Shown: in pieces, positions 17,506 through 26,205 of the stretch | Layout: every line of letters starts with the position of its first letter | Position numbering within the stretch: position 1 is the first letter of the stretch | Assembly (NCBI RefSeq): GCF_039537985.1 | Contig: NZ_BAABBN010000007.1 | Location: 1,364,001 to 1,428,000, forward strand | DNA from: Litoribacillus peritrichatus | GTDB lineage: Bacteria > Pseudomonadota > Gammaproteobacteria > Pseudomonadales > Litoribrevibacteraceae | Direction of reading: 5' to 3' | DNA length: 64,000 nucleotides | Program-made: the position numbers and the translations under genes | Notes under the pieces: model-generated | Told to the model about the DNA's origin: nothing | The model's input: the letters and a program-made list of their open reading frames with translations, nothing else | The model's database searches: none

Positions 17506-17757
17506 TTAGGCTTCAGGCAGAGTGATATTAAGCTCGAGTACCGAGCACTCATCAGAGTTCTCCAGCTGAACCTGAACGTCTTCTTCTGAAATGGGCACGT
17601 ACTTACGAATCACTTCCAGAATTTCCCTTTGCATTTTAGGTAAATAGTCCGGTTGTGTTCTGGTGGTACGCTCATGTGCCACTATGATTTGTAGGCGTTC
17701 TTTGGCAATGGAAGCAGAGGCCTTTTGCTCCTTCTTGAAATAGCTAAAAATACTCAT
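17506..17757 (-). CDS. minE: Cell division topological specificity factor MinE
   Basis: An 83-residue MinE. It stimulates the MinD ATPase and drives pole-to-pole oscillation so that division occurs mid-cell. The N-terminal MSIFSYFKKEQKASASIAKE and the anti-MinCD helix KERLQIIVAHER are clear, as is the C-terminal topological domain. It is the last gene of minCDE, starting three bases after minD stops. Confidence 0.97.
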   Translation of the reverse strand: MSIFSYFKKEQKASASIAKERLQIIVAHERTTRTQPDYLPKMQREILEVIRKYVPISEEDVQVQLENSDECSVLELNITLPEA

Positions 17758-17760
17758 CTC

Positions 17761-18567
17761 TTAGCCACCAAACATTCTTTTCAAAAAGCCTTTTTTCTCT
17801 GCTTCAAGGAAGCGATAGTCAACTTGTTCACCAAGCAGACGAGAAACCATATCTTTGTAGGCCAAACCGGCATCGCTTTTTTCATCCAGAATAACAGGCG
17901 TGCCCTGGTTTGAGTTACGAATAACCGACTCGGACTCAGGAATGACGCCCAATAGTGGAACAGCCAGGATTTCTTCTACGTCTTCTACCGATAACATTTC
18001 ACCCTTTTCAACTCGAACCGGGTTATAGCGGGTGACTAACAGATGTTCTTTGACCGTTTCTCCGGCTTCAGCTTTACGGGATCGGCTCTGAAGTATGCCG
18101 ATGATTCGGTCTGAATCCCGTACTGAAGAAACTTCCGGGTTGGTCACAATGATGGCTTCATCTGCAAAATACAGGGCCATAAGAGCACCGTGCTCAATGC
18201 CTGCAGGAGAATCACAAATGATATAGTCAAATTCCTTTGACAGCTCATCCAATACTTCGCCTACGCCTTCTTTGGTCAGTGCGTCTTTGTCTCTGGTTTG
18301 AGAGGCAGCAAGGATATGAAGGTTCTCGCAACGTTTGTCTTTGATTAACGCTTGTTTCAGTGTTGCTTCTTTATTCAGTACCTGAACAAAGTCAAAAACG
18401 ACTCGGCGTTCACAGTTAAGAATCAGATCCAGGTTACGAAGACCTACATCAAAATCGATGACAACAGTTTTATGTCCATTTAATGCGAGACCGGTACTGA
18501 TTGCAGCGCTGGAGGTAGTTTTACCAACGCCCCCTTTACCAGAGGTGACAACAATTATTTTAGCCAT
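17761..18567 (-). CDS. minD: Septum site-determining ATPase MinD
   Basis: A 268-residue membrane-associated ATPase. The deviant Walker A motif SGKGGVGKTT is at the N-terminus, and the C-terminus EKKGFLKRMFGG is the amphipathic helix that binds the inner membrane. MinD recruits MinC to the membrane and is released by MinE. It is the middle gene of the min operon. Confidence 0.98.
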   Translation of the reverse strand: MAKIIVVTSGKGGVGKTTSSAAISTGLALNGHKTVVIDFDVGLRNLDLILNCERRVVFDFVQVLNKEATLKQALIKDKRCENLHILAASQTRDKDALTKEGVGEVLDELSKEFDYIICDSPAGIEHGALMALYFADEAIIVTNPEVSSVRDSDRIIGILQSRSRKAEAGETVKEHLLVTRYNPVRVEKGEMLSVEDVEEILAVPLLGVIPESESVIRNSNQGTPVILDEKSDAGLAYKDMVSRLLGEQVDYRFLEAEKKGFLKRMFGG

Positions 18568-18631
18568 GTAAGTCCTGTATTTACTCTCTCTATCCCTACG
18601 GGCGGAATTTTATGTTTCTGGCGATTATTGG

Positions 18632-19501
18632 TTAAAGCGTGTCTATATGCAAGTTGTTTTCCTTGAGGCCAACCTGGCAGCTTTGCCCCAGTTGATCGCT
18701 CGGAAGATCATCGCTTACCTTGTAAATTCCGGCGATTGAGACCAGTTCGGCCTGCAATGATTGGCAGAAAATTCTGGCTTGTTGATTGCCGCTGGCCCCT
18801 GCAATCGCACGACCTCTGAGGGTTCCATAGATGTGGATATTGCCATCGGCAATTACTTCAGCGCCCTGACCGACCTGTGACAAAATAATTAAATCTGTGT
18901 CTTTTGCATAGATTTGTTGGCCAGATCTCACTGGCGTGCTGATTACTTTGGCCGGAATATGAGTATTTTGTATGAGTACTTCCGATGAACGGCTGTCGGC
19001 AGGGGGGGCTTCCGGAGTGTCTTCTACCGAGGACGCTTCGGGCGAGCTTAACTCCAGTTGTTCAGTGGGGGTTGATGCAACCGCTTCTTCTATTTTGGGC
19101 GATGGGGTGTTTTCAATGCCTTCGCCGCTCTTTTCCGAGCTTTCATTCGCCTCTATGCTGGCCTTTGCTTTCTGCGCTTGTTTTTGAAGCTTTTTACGGC
19201 CAGGAGGAATCCAGGCCAGGTCGAGCTTCTGGGCAAGTGATTGAAGCGTATCGGACCCTCTTAAAGCAATGGGCAGAATGTTGTTTTTACGAATAATAAA
19301 CAACAATTTCTGAACCAGTGATTCGGTAACAGGTTCTAATTCGTCAAGACCTAGAATGGCAGGCATTCGATCAAACAAAGCCGGGCTGGTGGCCACTTTT
19401 TGTGCGATCTGTTGTTCAAAGGCTTGCTCATCATTCGAGGTAAACTCTATTACTGTGAGCGGAATCATTTGGCTCTTTAAAGCAAAGGCATTGCTGGTCA
19501 T
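18632..19501 (-). CDS. minC: Septum site-determining protein MinC, long linker
   Basis: A 289-residue MinC, the inhibitor of FtsZ assembly. The N-terminal FtsZ-inhibiting domain covers about residues 1-105 and the C-terminal beta-helix dimerisation domain (for example DGNIHIYGTLRGRAIAGASG) about 190-289. The protein is about 60 residues longer than E. coli MinC, because the linker (roughly 110-175) is stretched and rich in Glu, Ser and Pro. It heads the min operon, 64 bp before minD. Confidence 0.95.
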   Translation of the reverse strand: MTSNAFALKSQMIPLTVIEFTSNDEQAFEQQIAQKVATSPALFDRMPAILGLDELEPVTESLVQKLLFIIRKNNILPIALRGSDTLQSLAQKLDLAWIPPGRKKLQKQAQKAKASIEANESSEKSGEGIENTPSPKIEEAVASTPTEQLELSSPEASSVEDTPEAPPADSRSSEVLIQNTHIPAKVISTPVRSGQQIYAKDTDLIILSQVGQGAEVIADGNIHIYGTLRGRAIAGASGNQQARIFCQSLQAELVSIAGIYKVSDDLPSDQLGQSCQVGLKENNLHIDTL

Positions 19502-19525
19502 GTTATTTTTAATCCGAAGAAGTAA

Positions 19526-19864
19526 TTATTTTAATGTAAGTGCATTTGCTTCGATTTTAACGCCGGACCAGCCGTGTTTGATAAAGTTTCGAATGTTTTG
19601 GTGATCGTCGCCTTCCGGGTTTTTTAATACGTCGTTGCGATAGAAGTCACCGAAACACTCAAGTACTTGTTCTTCAGAAAGATTAAGGTCTTTGCCCAAG
19701 CAGAAAATCTTACATGATCCTTGATTGGTACCTGATTCGTTGACTTGTTCCCCTACAGTGAAGGCAACGGGGGTGAAGCGGTAGTTCGCTTCGATGTAAT
19801 CCATGGTTTCCTGAAAAGAGTGGGACTTACTGTTAAGGCTTTTAATAAAAACTTCTTTAATCAT
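19526..19864 (-). CDS. HopJ-family protein
   Basis: A 112-residue protein of the HopJ type III effector family. Recognised from the FTVGEQVNESGTNQGSCKIF segment, the later CFGDFYRNDVLKNPEGDDHQN and the ending GWSGVKI. Despite the family name, most members occur in free-living bacteria without a type III secretion system, none of which is seen here, and their role is unknown. It lies 24 bp upstream of minC on the same strand and may be co-transcribed with the min genes. Confidence 0.85.
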   Translation of the reverse strand: MIKEVFIKSLNSKSHSFQETMDYIEANYRFTPVAFTVGEQVNESGTNQGSCKIFCLGKDLNLSEEQVLECFGDFYRNDVLKNPEGDDHQNIRNFIKHGWSGVKIEANALTLK

Positions 19865-19903
19865 GATTTCTTCTTAATAAAGGATGAACTAATAAAGGCA
19901 ATC

Positions 19904-21718
19904 TTATTGGATTGCCACTACTTTGGGTTTGTGTGCTGCCACTTCCGGCATGGTCATGCCTGAGTTTGCGTTGATATAGGTTGGGTCGGTGACCGTGTAG
20001 TCCTTCCCGTTCCAGGCAACTTTATCTCCTGGCACTGGCTTACTGAAGTGTACGGCTGCAGCAATATGGCCCGGGTAGTCTAGTCCGACGACCTCCAGGC
20101 CAAGAAGTTCACGAACCAGCCAGGCAAATAACACCGAGCGGTCTTCGCAGTCGGAGGCTGGCATGGTCAGAGTCTCCTCGGCAAACAGGTAGTTTTCGTA
20201 GCCAAACTGTTGATCATCTGTTTGGTATTCAAAACCGGTTTGGACGAAGCGAAGTAACATATTTACAGCTTCCAGCTCGGTTTTACCTTCAAGTAATGGT
20301 CTGAAGTGAGCCAGAGCATCGTTGGCCGTAACAGTATCCACCGGTGAGACAAAGTATTGGTCAATGTCCATCTGTGGATAACTGGCTAAATAATTCACAC
20401 GGCTAGGGTTCACATTCAGTGTGATTCTATGCTGTCGTTTGTCAAAAGAGAATTTAAAGCTGCGTTGTTTGTAGTTGGTTTCGTCGCTGAAGGCTAAGTT
20501 GTCTTTCATGCTGACGGGCTCGACTGCTCTTGGGTATTCTCCATCATAGGTAAATACCCGGCCTAAATCTTTGGACTTTCCATCCGGAGATACGGCATAG
20601 AAGCGTTTACCGCCAAATGTAAAGAACGTGACCTCATAAAGTGATTCATTGGCAGGAATTAATAAATAAACGCCTTTGTCGTTATAGGCCAGCCTGGCTT
20701 GATAATCTTGTTTGATCAGCAGAAACCAGGTTGCGAAGCTTTGGTTGTTGATGTTCGATGGGTACAGCTTCTTGGTGAGCGCAAAAGCAAGCTGAACCTT
20801 TCCCCAGTCGCCCAGGTTATGTGTGTTTGCGATGTGGGAGAGCTGTTCCAGTACGGGTTCATAGTCGGTCAGGCTTAGATTGGACCAGCCATCCGCGATG
20901 GTTTTGCTGTTGTATTTGTGGCCCAGTCCTTTGGACAGTTTTCTGTCCGCGTAGATGGTGGTCTTGCGACCAAAAAAGTTAAATGTATGTTTTACCCCAG
21001 AGTATTTTGGCAGAGGTTTCTTTTTAGGGTCTGCAATAACAATGGGTGTAGTGATGGGTTTTTTAGGTTGCTCAGCTACAGGTTTCTCAATAACAGGTTT
21101 CTCAATAACAGGTTGCTCAATAACTGGTTGTTCTATAGTTGGCTTTTGAATCTTAGGCTCTTCGATGATGACCGGTTGTTTCACCACAGGCTGGTCGAGC
21201 TTAGGTTGTTCGATAATGGGTTTTTCTGTTTCCGGCTTCTTTAGTTCAGGCTGGCTGACATCGGGAAGATCAATTTTTGGTAGATCTGCTAACGGTTGAT
21301 CAAATACAGGCCGTTCTTTTTGTGGCTTCTTGTCCACTGGCATTGAGACCACAGGTATATCGGTGGTGGGTGCGGTCACGACAGGCTTAGGAGGCAGAGG
21401 TTTTACTGTTTCCGGCAGCTTTACAACCGGTAATGGCTCTTTTATTTTTACTGGCTTTGGCTTTGCGATCGGCATGTCCACAGGTTTTGGTGTGGCATCT
21501 CGAACCACACCTTCTTCTGTATCCACCTCTTTCCACTGTTTTTTCAGAAAATCAGTGAAAGCTTTGTCCCGCTCGTCTTTATATTGTTGATAACTTGTCA
21601 TGGTTTGCTGTTTCCATTGAAGAAACTCGTCACTGTATGTTTTCGCTTCAATGGCACTGGTGATGGCAACCGCCAGTGGTAATGCACTGAATAAAGCTAT
21701 CAACTTGGTTTTGTTCAT
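19904..21718 (-). CDS. Secreted transglutaminase-like protein with proline-rich repeats
   Basis: A 604-residue protein of three parts. Residues 1-25 are a Sec signal. Residues about 80-240 form a proline-rich stretch with a five-residue period (PVIEQ, PVIEK and variants), likely an extended spacer across the periplasm or cell wall. The C-terminal third carries a transglutaminase-like papain-fold triad: Cys in SDCEDRSVLFAWLV, His in YPGHIAAAVH and Asp in YTVTDPTYI. Such folds in bacteria can be proteases, peptide or cell-wall linking enzymes. A middle domain of unclear type contains FGGKRFYAVSPDGK. The substrate is unknown. It lies 39 bp before the HopJ gene on the same strand. Confidence 0.75.
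   Translation of the reverse strand: MNKTKLIALFSALPLAVAITSAIEAKTYSDEFLQWKQQTMTSYQQYKDERDKAFTDFLKKQWKEVDTEEGVVRDATPKPVDMPIAKPKPVKIKEPLPVVKLPETVKPLPPKPVVTAPTTDIPVVSMPVDKKPQKERPVFDQPLADLPKIDLPDVSQPELKKPETEKPIIEQPKLDQPVVKQPVIIEEPKIQKPTIEQPVIEQPVIEKPVIEKPVAEQPKKPITTPIVIADPKKKPLPKYSGVKHTFNFFGRKTTIYADRKLSKGLGHKYNSKTIADGWSNLSLTDYEPVLEQLSHIANTHNLGDWGKVQLAFALTKKLYPSNINNQSFATWFLLIKQDYQARLAYNDKGVYLLIPANESLYEVTFFTFGGKRFYAVSPDGKSKDLGRVFTYDGEYPRAVEPVSMKDNLAFSDETNYKQRSFKFSFDKRQHRITLNVNPSRVNYLASYPQMDIDQYFVSPVDTVTANDALAHFRPLLEGKTELEAVNMLLRFVQTGFEYQTDDQQFGYENYLFAEETLTMPASDCEDRSVLFAWLVRELLGLEVVGLDYPGHIAAAVHFSKPVPGDKVAWNGKDYTVTDPTYINANSGMTMPEVAAHKPKVVAIQ
21065..21154. repeat. 15-bp tandem repeats coding the PVIEK/PVIEQ tract
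   Basis: Six adjacent 15-bp units, for example AGGTTTCTCAATAAC at 21080-21094 and again at 21095-21109 exactly, with a one-base variant at 21110-21124. They encode the five-residue repeats of the transglutaminase-like protein. Near-identity at the DNA level suggests recent slippage, so copy number may vary between strains. Confidence 0.85.
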
Positions 21719-21923
21719 TGTCGTTCCCTAACGATTTTGACAATAGGTGATTGTCAGAATGTTTACCTTGGTTTGAAGGTAAGAGTTATACCAAGTTTAT
21801 ATCACTCTTTACGAACTGAACATATTCACGCTAAGAATTCGACCTGCTGGTTGATTGTTATGGTTCTTCTGATCAGCGAGTAAGGTACAATGCTGGGCAT
21901 TTACAGTGCTTTGAAGGTCGATT

Positions 21924-22280
21924 ATGAAAGTTTTAGTTGTATTGGCGCACGGAAGTCGCATTGCTAAATCGAATCAGGAAGCCGTAACATTGGCTGATAA
22001 CCTGAAAAAGAAACTTGGTGCTCGTTATGACGAAGTTGTTCCGTGTTTTTTGGAGTTAACGGAGCCTAAATTTGACAAAGTTATACAGCAGTTGGCCGAA
22101 GACTCTGCCACTGAGTTAGTGATTTACCCGCACTTTTTGGCCGAAGGCCGGCATGTGAGAGACGATATTCCAGAGATTATTGAAGCGTTCCGAGAACAGC
22201 ACCCCGGTGTTAAAGTCGATATGCTCGATTATCTTGGGCTTTGGGATGGTTTGACAGAATTTATTGCAACGAAGTTGTAA
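21924..22280 (+). CDS. cbiX: CbiX-like sirohydrochlorin chelatase
   Basis: A 118-residue protein of the short CbiX/SirB family, which inserts Co2+ or Fe2+ into sirohydrochlorin for cobalamin or siroheme synthesis. The conserved LAHGSR segment (His9) and YPHFLAEGRHVRDDIP (His70 and His77) supply the metal-binding histidines. Short forms act as homodimers. No other tetrapyrrole gene is adjacent, so the metal and pathway remain open. Confidence 0.9.
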   Translation: MKVLVVLAHGSRIAKSNQEAVTLADNLKKKLGARYDEVVPCFLELTEPKFDKVIQQLAEDSATELVIYPHFLAEGRHVRDDIPEIIEAFREQHPGVKVDMLDYLGLWDGLTEFIATKL

Positions 22281-22283
22281 GCG

Positions 22284-22297
22284 CTGTCTGCAGACAG
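22284..22297. repeat. 14-bp palindrome at convergent gene ends
   Basis: CTGTCTGCAGACAG is a perfect palindrome exactly between the cbiX-like stop and the stop of the converging GGDEF gene. It has no T-run, so it is at best a weak terminator. Confidence 0.4.
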
Positions 22298-23404
22298 TTA
22301 GCAACAAACGCGATTCCGGCCTGTTTTCTTCGCTTCGTATACCTGCTCATCTGCACTTTTGATGAGTTGATGAGCAGTGTCTTCAATGTTGAGTTTTTCT
22401 GCAGTTGAGCCATTCAGGCTGGCGACGCCGATCGACAGCGTCATTTTTAATTGTTGGCCGAGCATTGAAAATTCGGACTCAGCAATATTTTTTCGAATAC
22501 GCTCGGCAATTAGGTTTGCATGCTGTAGATCCGTTTCCGGTAATACTATCGCAAACTCCTCTCCGCCATATCGGGCCAGGTGATCCGAGCGCCTTAACAG
22601 GGGTTTAACCTGAGCTGACAGTTGTTTGAGGGCCTCATCACCGACCTGATGGCCGTAATGGTCATTAATTCGTTTAAAGTGATCAATGTCGATGAATAAA
22701 CAGGACAGTTGGCGTTGGTGTCGTACCGCGCTCGATGTTTCCTGAATGATGATGTCGTCAAATGCTCTGCGATTGCATACACCGGTTAATCCGTCTATTA
22801 GGCTCAGCTGTCGAACCTGCTCCATATTGCAGGCGTTCTCCAGACACAGTGCGGTTATAAGGGCCATGCGTTCCAGAAAGTCTGTGGCCATATCTGGCCG
22901 AAAGCGCTCCTGATCCGGGCTGCCAAGGTTGAGGATGCCCAACAAAGTGTTATTACGAATGAGCGGTAGCTGCGCGAACGACAATGTGTTGATCGGGATG
23001 TGTATTTCGCTGCTGATTCGTTTCGGGGTTGCGCCCATATAAAGTGAGCCGCTTTTATTAATCAGCAGGTGTGAACAATTTGTTAAGTCAAAGGTCAGAA
23101 TTCCTTCGAAGTCGTTCAAATTTAAAGGGGTGACGCGGAGTTGATCAAATATTTTCCGATCCAGAACCAGTTTTAAATAGGGGACTTCAAAATAGTCGCC
23201 GAATTCGGTGGTCATGGCGTTAAGCAATGTTGTTAAGTCTTTGCTCTCCATGAGGCGAGCTTCGAATTGTGAGAATCGCTTGAATAGCTGCTCATTCAGA
23301 CGCGCGTTTTCGATCAAACCAGAGAATTGTTTTTGCAATTCTTTGTATTTGCTCTCAGGAACGGTTTTGTGTGAATTTTTATTTGTACTGTTAAAGTATG
23401 TCAC
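22298..23404 (-). CDS. Diguanylate cyclase with DUF484/GAF-like sensor domain
   Basis: A 368-residue soluble enzyme making c-di-GMP from two GTP. Residues about 20-190 resemble a DUF484/GAF-like domain (for example QLPLIRNNTLLGILNLGSPD). The C-terminal GGDEF domain has the active motif GGEEF, with an inhibitory I-site RRSD exactly five residues upstream, so product feedback is expected. A short coiled coil opens the protein. The signal bound by the N-terminal domain is unknown. It lies close to STAS and PilZ genes. Confidence 0.92.
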   Translation of the reverse strand: MTYFNSTNKNSHKTVPESKYKELQKQFSGLIENARLNEQLFKRFSQFEARLMESKDLTTLLNAMTTEFGDYFEVPYLKLVLDRKIFDQLRVTPLNLNDFEGILTFDLTNCSHLLINKSGSLYMGATPKRISSEIHIPINTLSFAQLPLIRNNTLLGILNLGSPDQERFRPDMATDFLERMALITALCLENACNMEQVRQLSLIDGLTGVCNRRAFDDIIIQETSSAVRHQRQLSCLFIDIDHFKRINDHYGHQVGDEALKQLSAQVKPLLRRSDHLARYGGEEFAIVLPETDLQHANLIAERIRKNIAESEFSMLGQQLKMTLSIGVASLNGSTAEKLNIEDTAHQLIKSADEQVYEAKKTGRNRVCC

Positions 23405-23553
23405 GCGTCCGTTTGCTCGATCTTTTGTTCAGTTGACTATAGTATAGGTAAGCATCTAACAATTTTCTGACTTTGGATAATATACGCTATAGTGAAGTTC
23501 AGAAATACGTTGTATTGTGGGTGAATTGTAAATTTTTGACTGAGGAACCAGGA

Positions 23554-23886
23554 ATGAGCGTGTCTCATCAACTAGCTGACGGACAAGTAGCGGTAATTAA
23601 AATTGGTGAAAAACGATTAGATGCAGTTAACGCGACCAATTTAAGAAACTATGTGGCTGATTTAATTGGGAAGGGCAGGGATCGTATCATTGTAGATCTC
23701 ACCGGATTGGATTTCATGGACAGCAGTGGCCTGGGGGCAATCGTTGCGTGCAAGAAGTTGGCCGGGAATGAAGGCTACTTACGTGTTGCAGGCGCTCAAG
23801 GTGCCGTTCAGGAGCTGTTCCGAATTACGCGTATGGATAAGCTGTTTCAGTCGTTTAATACGGTAGATGAAGCGATCAACGGCTAA
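23554..23886 (+). CDS. STAS-domain anti-anti-sigma factor-like protein
   Basis: A 110-residue single STAS domain. The start at 23554 is chosen because GAGGAACCAGGA lies just upstream; a longer frame to 23473 has no ribosome site. The phosphorylatable serine lies in LDFMDSSGLGAIVACKK. Such proteins are switched by a kinase and phosphatase and bind anti-sigma or other partners. No kinase gene is adjacent, so the partner is unknown. Its 3' end overlaps the converging PilZ gene by four bases. Confidence 0.9.
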   Translation: MSVSHQLADGQVAVIKIGEKRLDAVNATNLRNYVADLIGKGRDRIIVDLTGLDFMDSSGLGAIVACKKLAGNEGYLRVAGAQGAVQELFRITRMDKLFQSFNTVDEAING

Positions 23887-24236
23887 GCCGCTGTCGCATT
23901 CGTAATTTCTTTTAGGTATCGGCATAGCACCGTCTTGGCCAGATCATCAATCTTGGTGATCTGGATGCCTATGCCATATTCATCGCTAAAACTGGATTGT
24001 TGGCACCAGATGATTTCGCCTGAGATGGAAATCTGATGACTTGGTGTGAGAGGTAAATCCAACTTTAATAACCATGAATCATTTACTTGAGCGGGTTTAT
24101 TGCTCATTAACATGAATCCTGATTCGCTTAAGTTCATTACTCGACCGATGAGTCTGTTGGTCTGGTCTCTGCAAGTTGTTGTTTGACGTGTTTTAAAGCG
24201 GGCTGCATTTCGTTGGTTTTTTACGTCTGAGAGCAT
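23883..24236 (-). CDS. PilZ-domain c-di-GMP receptor
   Basis: A 117-residue single PilZ domain. Both c-di-GMP-binding motifs are present: RxxxR as RNAAR near residue 9 and NxSxxG as NLSESG near residue 36. It likely senses c-di-GMP made by cyclases such as the one encoded at 22298-23404. The effector it controls cannot be seen from sequence. Confidence 0.88.
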   Translation of the reverse strand: MLSDVKNQRNAARFKTRQTTTCRDQTNRLIGRVMNLSESGFMLMSNKPAQVNDSWLLKLDLPLTPSHQISISGEIIWCQQSSFSDEYGIGIQITKIDDLAKTVLCRYLKEITNATAA

Positions 24237-24348
24237 GGTGGATTTCCTTTTTATTCTTGTACGAGATATCTTACAGGGAATTTAGTATGTTTCGCAGCTG
24301 CTATTTATGCAGGCTGTGACCAGATTCACGTAGCAAAAATAAATTCAA

Positions 24349-24645
24349 TCAGTGACGAACTTTATTCAGTTTTTCCAATTGATATCGCTCAGCCGCTTTT
24401 TTATTAATTTCATACAGAGCAATGACCAGCGTTCTCATGTGGGCTTTTATCATTGTCAAAAATGGAAAGCGGGGCGCTTGGTTTTTCTTGTGATCTTTCA
24501 GCTGTCTTATAATTGGAGAGCACTTAAACCACACTCGACAGGCGGCAACGGCTTCATCGCGGCTGTGGTGTGATGAAATCCAGTTTCCGCTGCTGGTCAT
24601 AAGCCAAAATGTGTTGTTTGGTCTGGAAATTACTTGATATGCCAT
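24349..24645 (-). CDS. Hypothetical protein
   Basis: A 98-residue frame starting MAYQVISRPNNTFWLMTSSG. The ATG at 24645 is preferred over one at 24657 because GGAA precedes it. The N-terminal 40 residues look like a small beta-rich domain, and the C-terminal half is helical and basic (KKAAERYQLEKLNK). No family was recognised and no signal or membrane span is seen. It may be a real small gene, but its coding status is not certain. Confidence 0.5.
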   Translation of the reverse strand: MAYQVISRPNNTFWLMTSSGNWISSHHSRDEAVAACRVWFKCSPIIRQLKDHKKNQAPRFPFLTMIKAHMRTLVIALYEINKKAAERYQLEKLNKVRH

Positions 24646-25035
24646 TGTTAATTCCACTCGCTTGCTTTTATGTGGCTTGATTATGCGTAACCGGGTTACC
24701 TTTTATGTGGCCAATCTACGGTTTTGAAGTAACAAGAATGTGACCGATGTGTTAAAGAAATATGACTGCGCCTCTGATGCGGCTTTGATTTAGCAGACGG
24801 TAGACTGGCTTGATGACGAATCAAAAATGATGGCGTATTAATCGTGAATCAGACTGAAAGTCCTTATTAATTCGTGTACAATTTCGCAACTTTTATTTTT
24901 GTGCGGCCCTTATTAATACTTACATCAGTGCCTGCCGGTCTTGTTTACGCTTAAGCATGCAAATTACTGCTTATTGACTGGTGTTTTGTCTGGTGCAGTT
25001 GTCAGGGCCCTGATTGATTGAATTTGGGGGCTAAA
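24646..25035. promoter_or_regulatory. 390-bp region with probable prfB promoter and leader
   Basis: No gene was found here. A -10-like TACAAT at 24877-24882 could start a prfB transcript with a leader of about 145 nt; no good -35 was identified. GGGGG at 25026-25030, just before the TTG start, can serve as a ribosome-binding site. Confidence 0.4.
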
Positions 25036-26131
25036 TTGGAAGTTAATCCGATTGTTCAAACCATCAAAGACCTGAAAGAACGAACCAGCGTTCTTAGGGG
25101 GTATCTTTGACTATCCTGAGAAGAAAGAACGACTAGAAGAAGTTAACCGAGAGCTTGAAGATCCGGCTGTTTGGGATAATCCTGAAGGTGCCCAGGCGCT
25201 AGGACGAGAACGTTCAGCGCTGGAAGCGGTGGTGGACACCATAGAAAATATGGAGTCCGGCCTGGAAGACGTTGAAGGTTTGTTGGAGCTGGCCGTTGAA
25301 GAAGATGATCCGGATACGGTTGTGGAGGTTGAAGAAGAACTTTCAGGCTTGAAGCAAATTCTTGAGAAGCTTGAGTTTCGTCGCATGTTCTCCGGTGAAA
25401 TGGATGCGAACAATGCCTATGTGGAAATTCAATCGGGCTCTGGCGGAACCGAAGCGCAGGACTGGGCAAACATGATGTTGCGTATGTACCTTCGTTGGTG
25501 TGAAGCGAAAGGCTTTAAGGCCGAGTTGATGGAAGTCACTGATGGTGAAGTGGCGGGCATTAAAGGTGCAACCATCAAGGTGGATGGCGAATACGCGTTC
25601 GGGTGGTTAAGAACGGAAACCGGTGTTCACCGTTTGGTTCGTAAATCGCCGTTTGATTCGGGCAATCGTCGTCATACTTCGTTTGCTTCCGTGTTTATTT
25701 CTCCGGAAGTGGACGACAACATTGATATTGAAATTAACCCGGCCGACTTGCGTATTGACGTGTATCGAGCATCGGGGGCTGGTGGTCAGCACGTTAACCG
25801 GACAGAATCTGCGGTGCGTATTACTCACTTGCCGACCAACGTAGTGACCCAGTGCCAGAATGATCGTTCTCAACATAAGAACAAAGATCAGGCGATGAAG
25901 CAGCTGAAAGCTAAGTTGTACGAGTTAGAGCTGCAAAAGCGTAATGCCGAATCGCAAGCGATGGAAGATAACAAAGCGGACATCGGCTGGGGCAGTCAGA
26001 TTCGCTCTTATGTGCTGGATGACTCCCGAATTAAAGATTTAAGAACCAGTGTGGAGAATCGCAATACTCAAGCTGTTTTGGATGGGGATTTAGACCCGTT
26101 CATTGAGGCCAGCCTGAAAGCCGGTTTGTAA
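25036..26131 (+). CDS. prfB: Peptide chain release factor 2 (programmed +1 frameshift)
   Basis: RF2 reads UGA and UAA stop codons on the ribosome. The protein is made from two frames. Translation starts at TTG 25036 and gives 24 codons ending in VLRGYL. It then meets an in-frame TGA at 25108 and shifts +1 to continue DYPEKKERLEE to the stop at 26131. The total is 364 residues, matching the usual length. The GGQ motif (SGAGGQHVN) and the SPF anticodon tripeptide (RKSPFDSG) are intact. The TTG start is unusual but no ATG is available. lysS follows by 74 bp, the normal order. Confidence 0.97.
25096..25111 (+). other. RF2 programmed +1 frameshift signal
   Basis: AGGGGGTATCTTTGAC is the canonical site: an internal Shine-Dalgarno-like AGGGGG, the slippery CTT, the in-frame TGA and the following C. 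Low RF2 slows termination at TGA and favours the shift, so RF2 controls its own synthesis. Confidence 0.98.
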
Positions 26132-26205
26132 ACCAAGCGTTATAAATTTGAAAACACATTATTTATTGATAATTGAAATCCGAACTAAGGATTAAAGGTT
26201 AAAAA

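Noticed and set aside
19526..19864. Type III secretion effector
   Set aside because: The HopJ family name is misleading; no type III secretion genes occur in the window and homologues are common in non-pathogens.
20918..21590. Long plus-strand frames opposite the transglutaminase-like gene
   Set aside because: They arise from the 15-bp repeats read in reverse; they lack ribosome sites and the minus-strand gene has clear domains.
25036..25110. prfB as a broken gene (in-frame TGA)
   Set aside because: The TGA lies in the canonical RF2 programmed frameshift signal and the downstream frame is full length.
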